Shown here: piece by piece, positions 1-8,121 of the stretch
Layout of the letters: every line of letters begins with the position of its first letter
Position numbering within the stretch: position 1 is the stretch's first letter
Source: Clostridia bacterium
GTDB lineage: Bacteria; Bacillota; Clostridia; Christensenellales; CAG-138
Reading direction: 5' to 3'
DNA length: 35,638 bases
Assembly: GCA_017395105.1 (NCBI GenBank)
Contig: JAFPWD010000030.1
Span: forward strand, 1-35,638
Program-made: the position numbers and the translations under genes
The notes under the pieces: model-generated
What the model was told of the DNA's origin: nothing
The model's input: only the letters and a program-made list of their open reading frames with translations
Databases searched by the model: none

Positions 1-1214
1 AGGACGGTATAGTTGCCGGGTTGAACATCAGTCAATGTGAATGAAGTGTCGTTTCCAAGGCCGCTGTCGTAGATCACTTCGCCGTTCCTATACACATTCG
101 TCCAATAATACTGATTATTTTCAACAGCATTCCATGATACGGTAACCGAAGAACCGACAGCATACATTGTGCTATCTGTGGTAACTATTGGAGCCTCCGG
201 AGCTGAGCTGACGACAACAAACTCGCAGCTTGAGCCATTGCCTCCGGCAGAGTTATTTGCGGATAGATTAACCCAGTAGCCACCTGCTTGAGCATTAGGA
301 ATAGATAAAACCGTGTCATTTCCCATGCTTCTATCTATTATCAGTTCACCGTTTTTGTATACATTTATCCAGTAAAAATCATTGTTAGCAACCGCATTCC
401 ATGAAATTGTGACGGTGCTCCCTGCGGCGTAATAGTAGCTGTCTGTTCCAACGGTCGGCGCGGCGGGCGGCGCAATCGGAGTAGAAGTATAATTCGGCAC
501 GCCGAAATAGTAGTTGCTCCTGTTAAGAGTTCTTGAAGTTACTTTATTGCTGCTGTTTCCTTCGATAGTTTCAAAGGTATTGCCGTTTACGGATTTGACG
601 AGTCCAACATGAGTCCAATCCTTATGGAAGAACAAATCACCAACTTGGGGCGAGTAATTTGCTCCGTCATAGTAAGGTATATTGAAATAGCTTGAACTGT
701 GCCCTGCGCCGGCTGAGTTTTTCAAGATGGAGGTTGGTATCTGCGCCTGCCGTGCGCACCATGATACAAACATCGCGCACCAAGAATCATACCATCCGCC
801 CGACCAGCCGTTAACATTTATCCCATACCAGTATCCATACTCGGTATAGTTGTTCGAACCGTTCGTATTCCCGCCGCCAAGATCGGAAATACTGTTGCCC
901 TCATGGTAGCCATACTGCGAAACGGCAACGTTGACGATGTCCGTTCTTTGATTGCCCGTAAGCTGAACATTGAGCAGGTTATTGTAGTACGGACCGTTTT
1001 GATAATATGAGGATGGGGTATAAACGGGTGTCAGCATCGGCTGAACAGATGCGGCTTCAAGAGATGTTGCTTTCGGTTCTATGCCCCGCTCAAGCTGTTG
1101 AGGCTGCTCCGTTTCCACTTCCTTCGCACTCTCTACCGCAAAAGCGGGGAACGCAGTCAGCGCCATCACGAGCGCAAGGAGCACCGCAAAAGCGGCTTTA
1201 AGGTGTTTTTTCAT
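1..1214 (-). CDS. Secreted CHAP-domain amidase with Fn3-like repeats (partial, C-terminus off window)
   Basis: The frame is open from an ATG at 1214 to the window edge, so at least 404 residues are present and the C-terminus is missing. A GGGAGG ribosome-binding site lies at 1222-1227. The N-terminus is a Sec signal peptide (MKKHLK, then an Ala/Leu/Val core ending FPAFA). A CHAP domain follows, with Cys146 in DSWCAMFVSWC, His202 in DWTHVGL and Glu218 in TIEGN as the expected catalytic Cys-His-Glu set. From about residue 246 there are two tandem, clearly homologous repeats of about 90 residues of the Fn3 type, each with a SWNAV core and an N-Y/F-YW-NVY-NGE strand. CHAP enzymes cleave peptidoglycan peptide or amide bonds, so a secreted wall hydrolase is likely. 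More repeats may lie beyond the edge. The domain call is firm; the physiological role is inferred. Confidence 0.85.
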   Translation of the reverse strand, partial: MKKHLKAAFAVLLALVMALTAFPAFAVESAKEVETEQPQQLERGIEPKATSLEAASVQPMLTPVYTPSSYYQNGPYYNNLLNVQLTGNQRTDIVNVAVSQYGYHEGNSISDLGGGNTNGSNNYTEYGYWYGINVNGWSGGWYDSWCAMFVSWCARQAQIPTSILKNSAGAGHSSSYFNIPYYDGANYSPQVGDLFFHKDWTHVGLVKSVNGNTFETIEGNSSNKVTSRTLNRSNYYFGVPNYTSTPIAPPAAPTVGTDSYYYAAGSTVTISWNAVANNDFYWINVYKNGELIIDRSMGNDTVLSIPNAQAGGYWVNLSANNSAGGNGSSCEFVVVSSAPEAPIVTTDSTMYAVGSSVTVSWNAVENNQYYWTNVYRNGEVIYDSGLGNDTSFTLTDVQPGNYTV

Positions 1215-1238
1215 CTTCAAATCCTCCCAAAGTAAAAT

Positions 1239-1266
1239 ATATTATCTTTGCGTTTTACTGCCTCAA
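1239..1266 (-). promoter_or_regulatory. Candidate promoter of the CHAP amidase gene
   Basis: Read on the minus strand, TTGAGG (1266-1261) and TAATAT (1244-1239) are 16 bp apart, about 25 bp before the start codon. This would leave a very short leader. The match is moderate. The gene may instead be reached by read-through from the stronger promoter at 1606-1634. Confidence 0.35.
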
Positions 1267-1283
1267 TGAAGCAGAAGGTACGC

Positions 1284-1315
1284 AAAAAGCCTTCCCGAAC
1301 GCGGGTTCCTTCGGC
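1284..1315 (-). terminator. Terminator-like hairpin upstream of the CHAP gene
   Basis: On the minus strand the arms CCGAA and TTCGG (1310-1314 and 1295-1299), extended by GCC/GGC with small bulges, precede a five-U run (1288-1284). It lies between the structured RNA and the CHAP gene. It could be a second terminator for the RNA or an attenuator for the gene. Confidence 0.5.
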
Positions 1316-1355
1316 AGGTTTGGAGCGGTTTTTGCCGCCCCAAGCCGCTTTGGGA

Positions 1356-1387
1356 AAACAAAAAACGACCGTGTACCTCATACACAG
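1356..1387 (-). terminator. Intrinsic terminator of the structured RNA
   Basis: On the minus strand, CTGTGTA (1387-1381) pairs with TACACGG (1375-1369) around a five-base loop. TCG and then TTTTTTGTTTT follow (to 1356). The stem is short but the U-run is long. Confidence 0.5.
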
Positions 1388-1600
1388 CCGCCGATTTTAC
1401 CGAGAGCATCGGTAAAAACAATGCACACGTTCGGGAAAGCTCTGTCAAATTTAGGCGTAAACCTTGAAAATGAATCGCGTTTCCCTTATAATTGAGCTTG
1501 CGAGCATGGGATAATAATCCCGTTGTGTATGTGGGACTAGCACATATGCAGGTCGGAGGGGTGTTGCAGCACCCCTTCGCCGCCGCATTTTTTGTTTTCA
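1356..1600 (-). ncRNA. Unassigned structured RNA, about 245 nt
   Basis: A near-consensus promoter at 1606-1634 faces a 475-bp gap without a convincing ORF. In order along the minus-strand transcript there are: a GGGGTG/CACCCC hairpin (1558-1575), a 7-bp stem (1527-1547), GGGAT/ATCCC (1508-1521), a small GCT/AGC hairpin (1496-1505), a long-range GGGAAA/TTTCCC stem (1480-1485 with 1433-1438), a perfect 9-bp TTTTACCGA/TCGGTAAAA hairpin (1395-1417), and a 7-bp stem followed by a U-run at 1356-1366. The density of stems and the closing terminator support a free-standing RNA or a leader of the CHAP gene. I recognise no tmRNA, RNase P, SRP or common riboswitch signature. A 6S RNA of a divergent type is a possible alternative. 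Confidence 0.55.
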
Positions 1601-1605
1601 AGTAT

Positions 1606-1634
1606 ATTTTAATGCAGATCCAAGCTTTTGTCAA
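1606..1634 (-). promoter_or_regulatory. Strong sigma-A promoter for the structured RNA
   Basis: On the minus strand, TTGACA (1634-1629), a 17-bp spacer and TAAAAT (1611-1606) form a near-perfect promoter. The predicted start is about 1599. It lies just beyond the 3' end of the importer operon and reads towards the CHAP gene. Confidence 0.75.
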
Positions 1635-1689
1635 TACATTGAAGAATAAATCCCAAATAGGCGATTTCCGCCGATTTGTGAAAAACAGG

Positions 1690-2313
1690 CTATGCTGTCC
1701 GAAACTCGCTTGCGGAAATTATCCTGTTGCAGCCGAAAAGCGCCGCCTCATCCTCGTCGTGGGTAATAAGCAGTATGGTGGAGAAATGCCGCCTTATCCG
1801 CTCGGCAACGCGCTTTTTCAGCTCCGCGTCCAGCCCCTTGAGCGGTTCATCGAGTATTATGATATCCCCGCCGAAGGCAAGCGCCCTTGCGATCGAAACG
1901 CGGCGCTGCATTCCGCCCGAAAGCTCGCGAATGGGCTTATCGGCAGCTTCGGAAAGCTCCGTTTCGGCAAGAAGTTCAAGCGCCTTTTGCTCGCGCTCCG
2001 CCTTATCCATGCCGTGCAGAACGAGCGCGATATTTTCCTTCGCGCTGTACCACGGAAGCAGTCTGTCTTCCTGAAAAACGACGGATATGCGCTTTCCGTC
2101 AAGCCCCTCGATACTGCCGCTGTCGGGCTTTATAAGGCCGAGCATGAGCTTGACGAGTGTGGTTTTGCCGCTGCCGCTCTCGCCCATAACGGCGAGGGCT
2201 TCGCCTTCCCTAAGCTCCATCGAAAAATCGCCGAAAACACATTCGAGCCTCGGCTCATGCGCTCCCGTTTCAAAGCTTTTATATGAAAAACAGATATTTT
2301 TGAGCCTTACCAT
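1690..2313 (-). CDS. ABC transporter ATP-binding protein (nitrate/sulfonate/taurine-type importer)
   Basis: A protein of 207 residues with a complete ABC ATPase core: Walker A GESGSGKTT (about residues 44-52), signature LSGGMQRRVSIARA, Walker B IIILDEPLKGLD and an H-loop in LLITHDEDEA. It energises uptake by the permease and lipoprotein encoded immediately upstream on the same strand. Its start overlaps the permease end by 7 bp, which implies translational coupling. It is somewhat shorter than the usual 240-260 residues of the SsuB/TauB group, ending soon after the H-loop. The substrate is not determined. A weak GGCG/CGCC hairpin at about 1654-1676 follows the stop. Confidence 0.93.
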   Translation of the reverse strand: MVRLKNICFSYKSFETGAHEPRLECVFGDFSMELREGEALAVMGESGSGKTTLVKLMLGLIKPDSGSIEGLDGKRISVVFQEDRLLPWYSAKENIALVLHGMDKAEREQKALELLAETELSEAADKPIRELSGGMQRRVSIARALAFGGDIIILDEPLKGLDAELKKRVAERIRRHFSTILLITHDEDEAALFGCNRIISASEFRTA

Positions 2314-3053
2314 TTTTTCAGCCTCCCTATCAGCCGCACCATGACCGCCTCAAGCAGCATGCTGATTATGATTATCGCCGCCGTCCACGCGAAAAGCTGA
2401 GGCGTTTCAAGATAGAGCTTGCTTTCATAAAGCGCCTTGCCGATGCTCAGCCTGCTCATTGCGATCACCTCGGCAGCCACGCAGCTCTTCCACGCGAAAC
2501 CGAAGCCCGTGGTCGCCGCCGTCAGAAAATGCGGCAGGATCGAGGGGATATAGACGCTTTTCAGCGTTTTCGCGCGGCCGAGCTTGAACGCCTTTGTCAT
2601 CTCAAGAAGCTGCGGATCGGTCTCGGTTATGCCCTTACTTACGTTTGCCCATGCGATCGGCGCGACCATCAGGAAGCAGACCGCGATCGGCGTTGTGACG
2701 GGCGAAAAGTAGAGAAGAAGCAGCACTATGAACGAGGTGACGGGCGTTGCCTTTATTATGCTGCGGAGCGGCGAGAGGAACGCGGAGAGGAGCTTGCTTG
2801 AAGCTGTGATAGTGCCGAGCAGCGTTCCCGCGATAATGCCGAGCGCGAAGCCCGCAAGCACGCGCAGAAGCGTGTGCAGAAGGCTCTGCCAGAATTTAAC
2901 GGTTTTTATAAGCTTAAAAAGGGTTTTTAGAACGGAAAAAGGAGTCGGGAGCAAAAGCTCGCTCCCGACCAGGGCGGCCGCGAGCTGCCAAACGGCAAGC
3001 CAAAACGCGGCCACTATGATTATTATGCCGATTTTTCCGGCTGCTTTTTTCAT
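2307..3053 (-). CDS. ABC transporter permease (SsuC/TauC/ThiX-like)
   Basis: A protein of 248 residues with an N-terminal hydrophobic helix (IGIIIIVAAFWLAVWQLAAA) and about five more membrane segments. The EAA-type coupling loop is near residues 170-195 (region of KAFKLGRAKTLKSVYIPSILPHF), as in binding-protein-dependent permeases of the nitrate/sulfonate/taurine group. It would form a homodimeric channel across the cytoplasmic membrane that docks on the adjacent ATPase. The ATG overlaps the stop of the lipoprotein gene (ATGA), so the three genes are tightly coupled. The substrate cannot be read from the permease. Confidence 0.92.
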   Translation of the reverse strand: MKKAAGKIGIIIIVAAFWLAVWQLAAALVGSELLLPTPFSVLKTLFKLIKTVKFWQSLLHTLLRVLAGFALGIIAGTLLGTITASSKLLSAFLSPLRSIIKATPVTSFIVLLLLYFSPVTTPIAVCFLMVAPIAWANVSKGITETDPQLLEMTKAFKLGRAKTLKSVYIPSILPHFLTAATTGFGFAWKSCVAAEVIAMSRLSIGKALYESKLYLETPQLFAWTAAIIIISMLLEAVMVRLIGRLKKW

Positions 3054-4003
3054 GCGCCGAAATAGAAGTCATCCGCAGGCAGCTTGCCGCCCACGCTCTG
3101 GGGGTTCGCTTCGAAAAGCACGTTCAGCATACCCGAAACGGCCTTTTTCATATCCGCGCCGCCGATGAATTTGATGTTGCAGTTCGGGATAGCCTTCTTT
3201 GCAAGGCCCTCCTGAGGCAGGATCTCGGCCTCGGCGATCAGCTTCGCTGCATCGTCCACCTTTTCATTAACGAACTTGGTGCTCGCTTCGTAGTCCTTGA
3301 TGAAGGTCTCGACAGCGGCTTTATTGGCTTCAACGAAAGCCTTTCTTGCGATAACAACGCCCTGAACGAGCTGCGCGTCCGAAACCTTGTTCCACTCCTC
3401 GGTCAGATCGAGCGCAATGCGGAGCTTATCTGACTGATTCATCGCCGCGGTGACGTTGGGCTGGGGCAGCATACCGATCTTCGCTTCGCCCGCCGCCATC
3501 ATGGTTGCAAGCGCGGCATGCTCGGCAACATATTCGATCTCGGCGGTTACGTTGTTCTTCTGCATGAGATAATTGAGAATGTATTCGGGGGTCGCGCCCT
3601 GACCTGTGGCGTAAAGCTTCTTGCCGCCGAGGTCGGCAAAGGAGTTGATCTCGCTGCCGTCCTCAAGGATGTACAGCACGCCGAGGGTCGCAACGCCGAG
3701 CACGACAACGTCCCCGTTCAGCTTGTTGTAGAGCGTGGAGGCAAGGTTGATCGGAACCGCCGCCACGTCCACGTCGCCGCTGATGAAGCGGGGCGCGAGC
3801 GCATCGGGCGAGGTCTCGATGGAGACCTTGTAGTGCGGGTATTCGTCCCCGATGAGCTTTACCATGCCCATGCCGGTGGGACCCTTGAGAGCGGCGATGC
3901 GGATATCTGTGTCCTGAGCCTTTTCCTGCTTCTTGCAGGCGGGAGCGGCGAAAACGGCCGCGAGCATCAGAACGGAAAGAACGATCGAAACGATTTTCTT
4001 CAT
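3050..4003 (-). CDS. ABC transporter substrate-binding lipoprotein (NMT1/THI5/SsuA-like)
   Basis: From the ATG at 4003 the product has 317 residues. An AAGGAG site lies at 4014-4019, so the longer reading to 4219 is not needed. The N-terminus is a lipoprotein signal peptide ending AAPAC (Cys23), which anchors the protein outside the membrane. The mature part has the two-lobed type II periplasmic-binding fold of the TauA/SsuA/NMT1 superfamily, recognisable from DVDVAAVPINLASTLYNK and SFADLGGKKLYATGQGATPEYIL. Family members bind sulfonates, nitrate, aromatic acids or thiamine precursors. No pathway gene nearby settles the ligand, and no TPP riboswitch is present. First gene of the three-gene importer operon. 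Confidence 0.9.
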   Translation of the reverse strand: MKKIVSIVLSVLMLAAVFAAPACKKQEKAQDTDIRIAALKGPTGMGMVKLIGDEYPHYKVSIETSPDALAPRFISGDVDVAAVPINLASTLYNKLNGDVVVLGVATLGVLYILEDGSEINSFADLGGKKLYATGQGATPEYILNYLMQKNNVTAEIEYVAEHAALATMMAAGEAKIGMLPQPNVTAAMNQSDKLRIALDLTEEWNKVSDAQLVQGVVIARKAFVEANKAAVETFIKDYEASTKFVNEKVDDAAKLIAEAEILPQEGLAKKAIPNCNIKFIGGADMKKAVSGMLNVLFEANPQSVGGKLPADDFYFGA

Positions 4004-4030
4004 TTGAGTTTTTCTCCTTGCTTTATTTTG

Positions 4031-4062
4031 TGCGGCGAGAGGGATCTCCCTTTTCCGCCGCA
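4031..4062 (-). other. Stem-loop in the 5' leader of the importer operon
   Basis: TGCGGCG (4031-4037) and CGCCGCA (4056-4062) form a 7-bp stem that encloses a smaller GGGA/TCCC stem. It occupies most of the leader of about 60 nt between the promoter and the ribosome-binding site. It does not match a riboswitch known to me. It could stabilise the mRNA or act as a simple cis-regulator. Confidence 0.4.
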
Positions 4063-4067
4063 TGCAT

Positions 4068-4096
4068 ATTTTAGTCCAACGGAGAAAAACTGTCAA
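4068..4096 (-). promoter_or_regulatory. Sigma-A promoter of the importer operon
   Basis: Minus-strand TTGACA (4096-4091) and TAAAAT (4073-4068) are separated by 17 bp, giving a predicted start near 4061. The remaining intergenic stretch from about 4100 to 4260 shows no further feature I can support. Confidence 0.75.
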
Positions 4097-4261
4097 CTGA
4101 GAAACAACGCGAAAATGGATATAATAATGAATATAATCGGAAACGGCGAAAACGCCCGCAAAACCGCTCGGCAAGACGGGAGCGGCACCCTTGAAATGCT
4201 GCGCCGTAAGCTCTGCCATATTACTGTTCCCTTTTTGTGCCCGAAATGTAAAAATATATGT

Positions 4262-4290
4262 TTGCGCTGAAGGCAGAGTTGTGGTATTAT
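4262..4290 (+). promoter_or_regulatory. Candidate ftsH promoter
   Basis: A TATTAT box (4285-4290) lies 17 bp after TTGCGC (4262-4267), a weak -35. This would give a leader of about 60 nt before the TTG start at 4358. The -10 is plausible and the -35 poor. Confidence 0.35.
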
Positions 4291-4357
4291 ATGTAGCAAA
4301 CGGATTTAATGGGGGAGTGGCGCTATATGCGCTTTATCCCCGAATCAGGAGGTAGAT

Positions 4358-6358
4358 TTGAAAAAACGAATTAGTGTTTCAAACCTGATAATTTATCTTG
4401 TGATAGTCGCATTGATATTCATAATGATAAAGCTCGGTAACGACACAATGACCAAAAAGCCGGATCTTCTGCGCACAACGGAGTTTTATTCGCTCGTTAA
4501 AAACGGCATGACTCAAGCTGCGGGCGATCAGAACAGCAAGGTTTTCGCCGTTCAGATAACGAATGAAACGCTGTACGGCCTCTACACCGAGGGCGTTACC
4601 GAGGAGGAGTTTGAGTCCTTCAAAAAGGGCAAGACCTACGATTTCTACGTTACCGTCGGCTCTGCGGAGACCTTCCAAAGCGAGATATCCAAGCTCGTTT
4701 CCTCGAAGTATTCCGAGGTCTACGCTTCGCCCGATAACGTGACCGTTTCCGACTACGGCTTCGACTATAAGCTTAACCCGCAGCCCACAACGCCGTGGTA
4801 CGTCATGCTGCTTCCGTATCTTATCCTGTTTGGCGCGCTTATAATGACGGTGGTTATGATCTCCCGCGTAAACGGCGGCAAGCAGGGCGCGAACTTCGCA
4901 AGGAGCCGCGCGCGCACCGCCGATGAGCTTGGCATCAAAAACACCTTTAAGGACGTTGCGGGTGCCGATGAGGAGAAGCAGGAGCTCAAGGAAATTGTAG
5001 ATTTCCTCAAGAATCCCAAGGAATTCACCGATATGGGCGCAAGGATCCCCAAGGGCGTTCTGCTCGTTGGCCCTCCGGGCACGGGTAAAACGCTGCTTGC
5101 CCGCGCGGTTGCGGGTGAGGCGAACGTTCCGTTCTTCTCCATCTCCAGCTCCGAGTTCGTTGAGCTGTACGTCGGCGTCGGCGCAAGCCGCGTTCGCGAT
5201 ATGTTCCAAACCGCCAAGCGCAGCGCTCCGGCGATCATCTTCATCGACGAGATCGATGCGGTAGGCCGTCAGCGCGGGGCGGGTCTTGGCGGCGGTCACG
5301 ACGAAAGGGAACAGACGCTCAACCAGCTCCTCGTTGAGATGGACGGCTTCTCGAGCAATCTCGGCATCATCGTAATGGCTGCCACCAACAGGCCGGACGT
5401 GCTCGATCCCGCGCTGCTCCGTCCCGGCAGGTTCGATCGTCGCATCACCGTCAACTATCCCGACGTGAAGGGCCGCAAGGAGATACTTGAGGTTCACGCA
5501 AGAAAGAAAAAGTTTACCGACGACGTCGATCTTGAGAAGATCGCCAAGCTCACCCCGGGCTGCACCGGAGCCGATCTTGAGAATATTCTCAACGAAGCCG
5601 CGATACTCGCCGTGCGCGACAAGCGCAGGCAGATCAACCCCTTCGATATCGACGAAGCGATCAAGCGCGTTCTGTACGGTCCCGAAAAGAAGAGCCGCAC
5701 CGTAACCGCGGAGGATCTTCGCACCACGGCCTATCACGAGGTCGGTCATGCGGTCGTTGCGCACTGCACCCCGCAGGGCGAGCCCGTGCACGAGCTTTCG
5801 ATAATCCCGCGCGGTCAGGCGGCGGGCTACACCCGCATGCTCCCGCAGGATACCTACACTCACGTTACCAAGAATAAGCTTCTTGATATGATCGCCGTTA
5901 TGCTCGGCGGAAGGGCGGCGGAGACCCTGCTCCTTTCCGATATCAGCACCGGCGCTCAGAACGACCTTATGAACGCGACCAATATCGCGCGCAGTATGGT
6001 AACAGAATACGGCATGAGCGATGCGATCGGCCCCGTCTATCTCTCGGGCGGTCAGGAGGTATTCCTCGGCAAGAGCTTCGGTCATCAGCAGAATTTCTCC
6101 GAGGATCTCGCCGCGGATATCGACCGCGAGATACATCGCATCCTCTCAGAGCAGAGCAAGCGCGCAGTTGATATCCTCGATGCAAACCGCGAAGCCATCG
6201 AGCGCGTGGTCGCAAGGCTGCTTGAAAAGGAGCAGATAACGGGCGCCGAGTTTGAGGCAGTATTCGAGGGAAGGGAATATGTTGAAGCTCCTGCATCGGA
6301 GAATGCATCCGAAGAGAGCGCGGAGAAACCCTCTTCTGCAGAGGACGAACAGGCTTGA
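4358..6358 (+). CDS. ftsH: ATP-dependent zinc metalloprotease FtsH
   Basis: A membrane-anchored AAA+ protease of 666 residues that degrades misfolded membrane and regulatory proteins. The start is TTG at 4358, fixed by AGGAGG at 4347-4352. The order is TM1 (about 10-27), an extracytoplasmic domain, TM2 ([20 protein letters not shown]), then the AAA module with Walker A GPPGTGKT (238-245), Walker B IIFIDEID (293-300) and the second region of homology ending RPGRFDR. The peptidase domain has zinc motif HEVGH (460-464) and the third-ligand region around [11 protein letters not shown]. The C-terminal tail is acidic and Ser/Glu-rich. All catalytic residues are intact. It is transcribed alone, with a GC-rich hairpin downstream. 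Confidence 0.98.
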   Translation: MKKRISVSNLIIYLVIVALIFIMIKLGNDTMTKKPDLLRTTEFYSLVKNGMTQAAGDQNSKVFAVQITNETLYGLYTEGVTEEEFESFKKGKTYDFYVTVGSAETFQSEISKLVSSKYSEVYASPDNVTVSDYGFDYKLNPQPTTPWYVMLLPYLILFGALIMTVVMISRVNGGKQGANFARSRARTADELGIKNTFKDVAGADEEKQELKEIVDFLKNPKEFTDMGARIPKGVLLVGPPGTGKTLLARAVAGEANVPFFSISSSEFVELYVGVGASRVRDMFQTAKRSAPAIIFIDEIDAVGRQRGAGLGGGHDEREQTLNQLLVEMDGFSSNLGIIVMAATNRPDVLDPALLRPGRFDRRITVNYPDVKGRKEILEVHARKKKFTDDVDLEKIAKLTPGCTGADLENILNEAAILAVRDKRRQINPFDIDEAIKRVLYGPEKKSRTVTAEDLRTTAYHEVGHAVVAHCTPQGEPVHELSIIPRGQAAGYTRMLPQDTYTHVTKNKLLDMIAVMLGGRAAETLLLSDISTGAQNDLMNATNIARSMVTEYGMSDAIGPVYLSGGQEVFLGKSFGHQQNFSEDLAADIDREIHRILSEQSKRAVDILDANREAIERVVARLLEKEQITGAEFEAVFEGREYVEAPASENASEESAEKPSSAEDEQA

Positions 6359-6394
6359 TGCGTTCAAGCTTGAAAAAAGGCAATACGGACTTTT

Positions 6395-6419
6395 GCGGCG
6401 GATCGGATCGATCCGCCGC
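6395..6419 (+). terminator. GC-rich hairpin after ftsH
   Basis: A perfect 9-bp stem GCGGCGGAT/ATCCGCCGC with a 7-base loop starts 37 bp after the ftsH stop. The following T-run is weak (TTGCGTT), so termination may be partial. Confidence 0.5.
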
Positions 6420-6441
6420 TTGCGTTACAGTTCGATTTGCT

Positions 6442-6470
6442 TTGACAATCGCGCGGCTATGCTGTATAAT
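6442..6470 (+). promoter_or_regulatory. Consensus sigma-A promoter of the lipoprotein gene
   Basis: TTGACA (6442-6447), a 17-bp spacer and TATAAT (6465-6470) form an exact consensus promoter about 60 bp before the chosen start at 6531. Confidence 0.8.
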
Positions 6471-6530
6471 CAGAAAGTCGGCCCGATCGGTCGGCGCTTA
6501 AACAGCAAGAGAGGAAAAAACACACCAATA

Positions 6531-7973
6531 ATGCACGGATTTTTTAAAAAAGCTTTTCTGACTGCGACCGCAGCGGCGCTTGTTTTTTCGTTTGCCTGCT
6601 CCAAAAAGCAGGAGTCGCCGAGGCTCGAGCATAATCTGCTCAGCTTCTACAGCGAGACCGACACCTCCACTGCCTTCTTTGCCGATGATAAGGAGCTCAA
6701 TGACCGCATAGGCGGCGCGATAACGAGCATCGGCACCGTGGACGGCAAGGAGGGCTTCGTTGTTGCGGCGAGCGCGCTTTACCGCATTAACACCGATGGT
6801 CTTTTGAAGATCTATCCCGCTGCGGTTACGAACGCTGTGCCCGCGCTCGACGGCGGCAGGATACTCTTTGCAACGGCCACGATGGTGCATCTTTACGATG
6901 AAGCGACCAAGGATTATACCAAGCTTGACGGCATCAAGGCAAACAGCATAATCGATCTTGCTCTATCACCGAGCGGAGAGACTGCCGGAGTGACCGCGCT
7001 TCAGGATGACTGCATAATGAGCTATCTCTATGAGGGCGGCAAGGTGACGGAGTATGGCAAGGATAAATGCATAGTTGCCGTTTCAAACGATGCAAAAACC
7101 GTCTACTATCTTGAAACTCTGGATACCGAGATCACGGGCATTCTGCATATCGTCAAAAACGGAAAGGATAGAATCATCACCGATAACGCTTCGCCCTATT
7201 TCGAGCTGAACCGCGATCTAACCGAGATCACCTTCGACGTGGACGGCAAGACCCATATCAGCAGAAACGGCGAGACCGCAAGAAAGATTGCCGATGCTTC
7301 GATATTCTCCTATGCGGGCGCTCAGCGCTCCGCCATGGGCGGCAAGGCCTGCATCACGCTTTTAAAGAACACAAACACGCTGCTCGACGGCATCTTTTAC
7401 TCCAATACCCGCGGCGAGGACAGCGACGGCAATCAGCACGATCTGTATGACGTTTACTATGTGAACGGCTCGCTAAGCTGCAATGCGCTCGCGCTCGGAG
7501 CAAGCCGGTTCAGCGTTTCGGAGGACTCCAAAGCGATTCTGACCATCGTTGACGATTCGCTCTATAAGGTCAGCGCATACAATCCCAAATCGCCCGAGCT
7601 GCTGCTTCAAAGCATCTATGCGTTCACCTGCGATAGAAATCTTTCCGATATCCACTGCCTCGATCTTGGCGGAAACGTATACAGATACGAAAACAATAAG
7701 CTTTCGCCAATACTCGTTACGGGCGTTGACAGCATAAAGCGCACCTCGGACGGCGCGGTCATGTGCTACTCTTCGCTCGAGAGCAACGGCACTCTGTTCC
7801 TTCTTAACGGCGATAAGGCCGCGCCCGTTGCTGTGGGTGTCAATTACTTCGAAATCTACGATCACGCGATAATGTATCTTGCCAATTACGACGAGAACGC
7901 GCATACCTACGATCTTTATATCAGCTCGGACGGCGAAAACTTCCGCCTTGCGGAGCAGGGTGTCAAGCTCTGA
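6531..7973 (+). CDS. Lipoprotein of unknown function
   Basis: A protein of 480 residues from ATG 6531. The frame is open upstream, but a consensus promoter at 6442-6470 and the signal sequence place the start here; a GAGAGG lies about 16 bp upstream. The N-terminus is a lipoprotein signal with lipobox FSFAC (Cys23). The mature protein is rich in short beta-strand-like segments with recurring D/N-G turns (YRINTDGLLKIY, IVKNGKDRIITD, LYNISSDGEN-like endings), reminiscent of a beta-propeller sensor or scaffold. I do not recognise a catalytic motif and give no function. It has its own promoter and a good terminator, so it is probably monocistronic. Confidence 0.8.
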   Translation: MHGFFKKAFLTATAAALVFSFACSKKQESPRLEHNLLSFYSETDTSTAFFADDKELNDRIGGAITSIGTVDGKEGFVVAASALYRINTDGLLKIYPAAVTNAVPALDGGRILFATATMVHLYDEATKDYTKLDGIKANSIIDLALSPSGETAGVTALQDDCIMSYLYEGGKVTEYGKDKCIVAVSNDAKTVYYLETLDTEITGILHIVKNGKDRIITDNASPYFELNRDLTEITFDVDGKTHISRNGETARKIADASIFSYAGAQRSAMGGKACITLLKNTNTLLDGIFYSNTRGEDSDGNQHDLYDVYYVNGSLSCNALALGASRFSVSEDSKAILTIVDDSLYKVSAYNPKSPELLLQSIYAFTCDRNLSDIHCLDLGGNVYRYENNKLSPILVTGVDSIKRTSDGAVMCYSSLESNGTLFLLNGDKAAPVAVGVNYFEIYDHAIMYLANYDENAHTYDLYISSDGENFRLAEQGVKL

Positions 7974-8005
7974 TAACAGCTCGATCTGTCAAAAACTGAT
8001 GATCT

Positions 8006-8037
8006 GCGGCGGACAAAGCTTCCGCCGCTTTCATTTT
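8006..8037 (+). terminator. Intrinsic terminator of the lipoprotein gene
   Basis: GCGGCGG (8006-8012) and CCGCCGC (8022-8028) form a 7-bp GC stem followed by TTTCATTTTT, 32 bp after the stop codon. Confidence 0.8.
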
Positions 8038-8042
8038 TGCTC

Positions 8043-8071
8043 TTGATGAATACGGGGGAATATGGTAAAAT
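8043..8071 (+). promoter_or_regulatory. Sigma-A promoter of uppP
   Basis: TTGATG (8043-8048), a 17-bp spacer and TAAAAT (8066-8071). The short leader contains a CAGGC-TTCG-GCCTG tetraloop hairpin (8085-8098) just before the ribosome-binding site. Confidence 0.65.
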
Positions 8072-8121
8072 ACATATTCTGTAACAGGCTTCGGCCTGCA
8101 AAAAAACAGGGAGATAGATAA

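Noticed and set aside
4004..4110. TPP riboswitch upstream of the NMT1/THI5-like operon
   Set aside because: A lone CTGAGA occurs on the wrong strand (4097-4102), and no partner motifs are found in the short leader.
4004..4219. 72-codon N-terminal extension of the substrate-binding protein
   Set aside because: The lipoprotein signal peptide begins at 4003 with an AAGGAG site, and the promoter at 4068-4096 lies within the extension.
4379..6136. Long (585-residue) open frame antisense to ftsH
   Set aside because: It is the mirror frame of a conserved GC-rich gene, has no family resemblance or ribosome-binding site, and ftsH has every catalytic motif.
6252..6530. N-terminal extension of the lipoprotein overlapping ftsH
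   Set aside because: It covers the ftsH hairpin and the promoter at 6442-6470, and the signal peptide begins at 6531.
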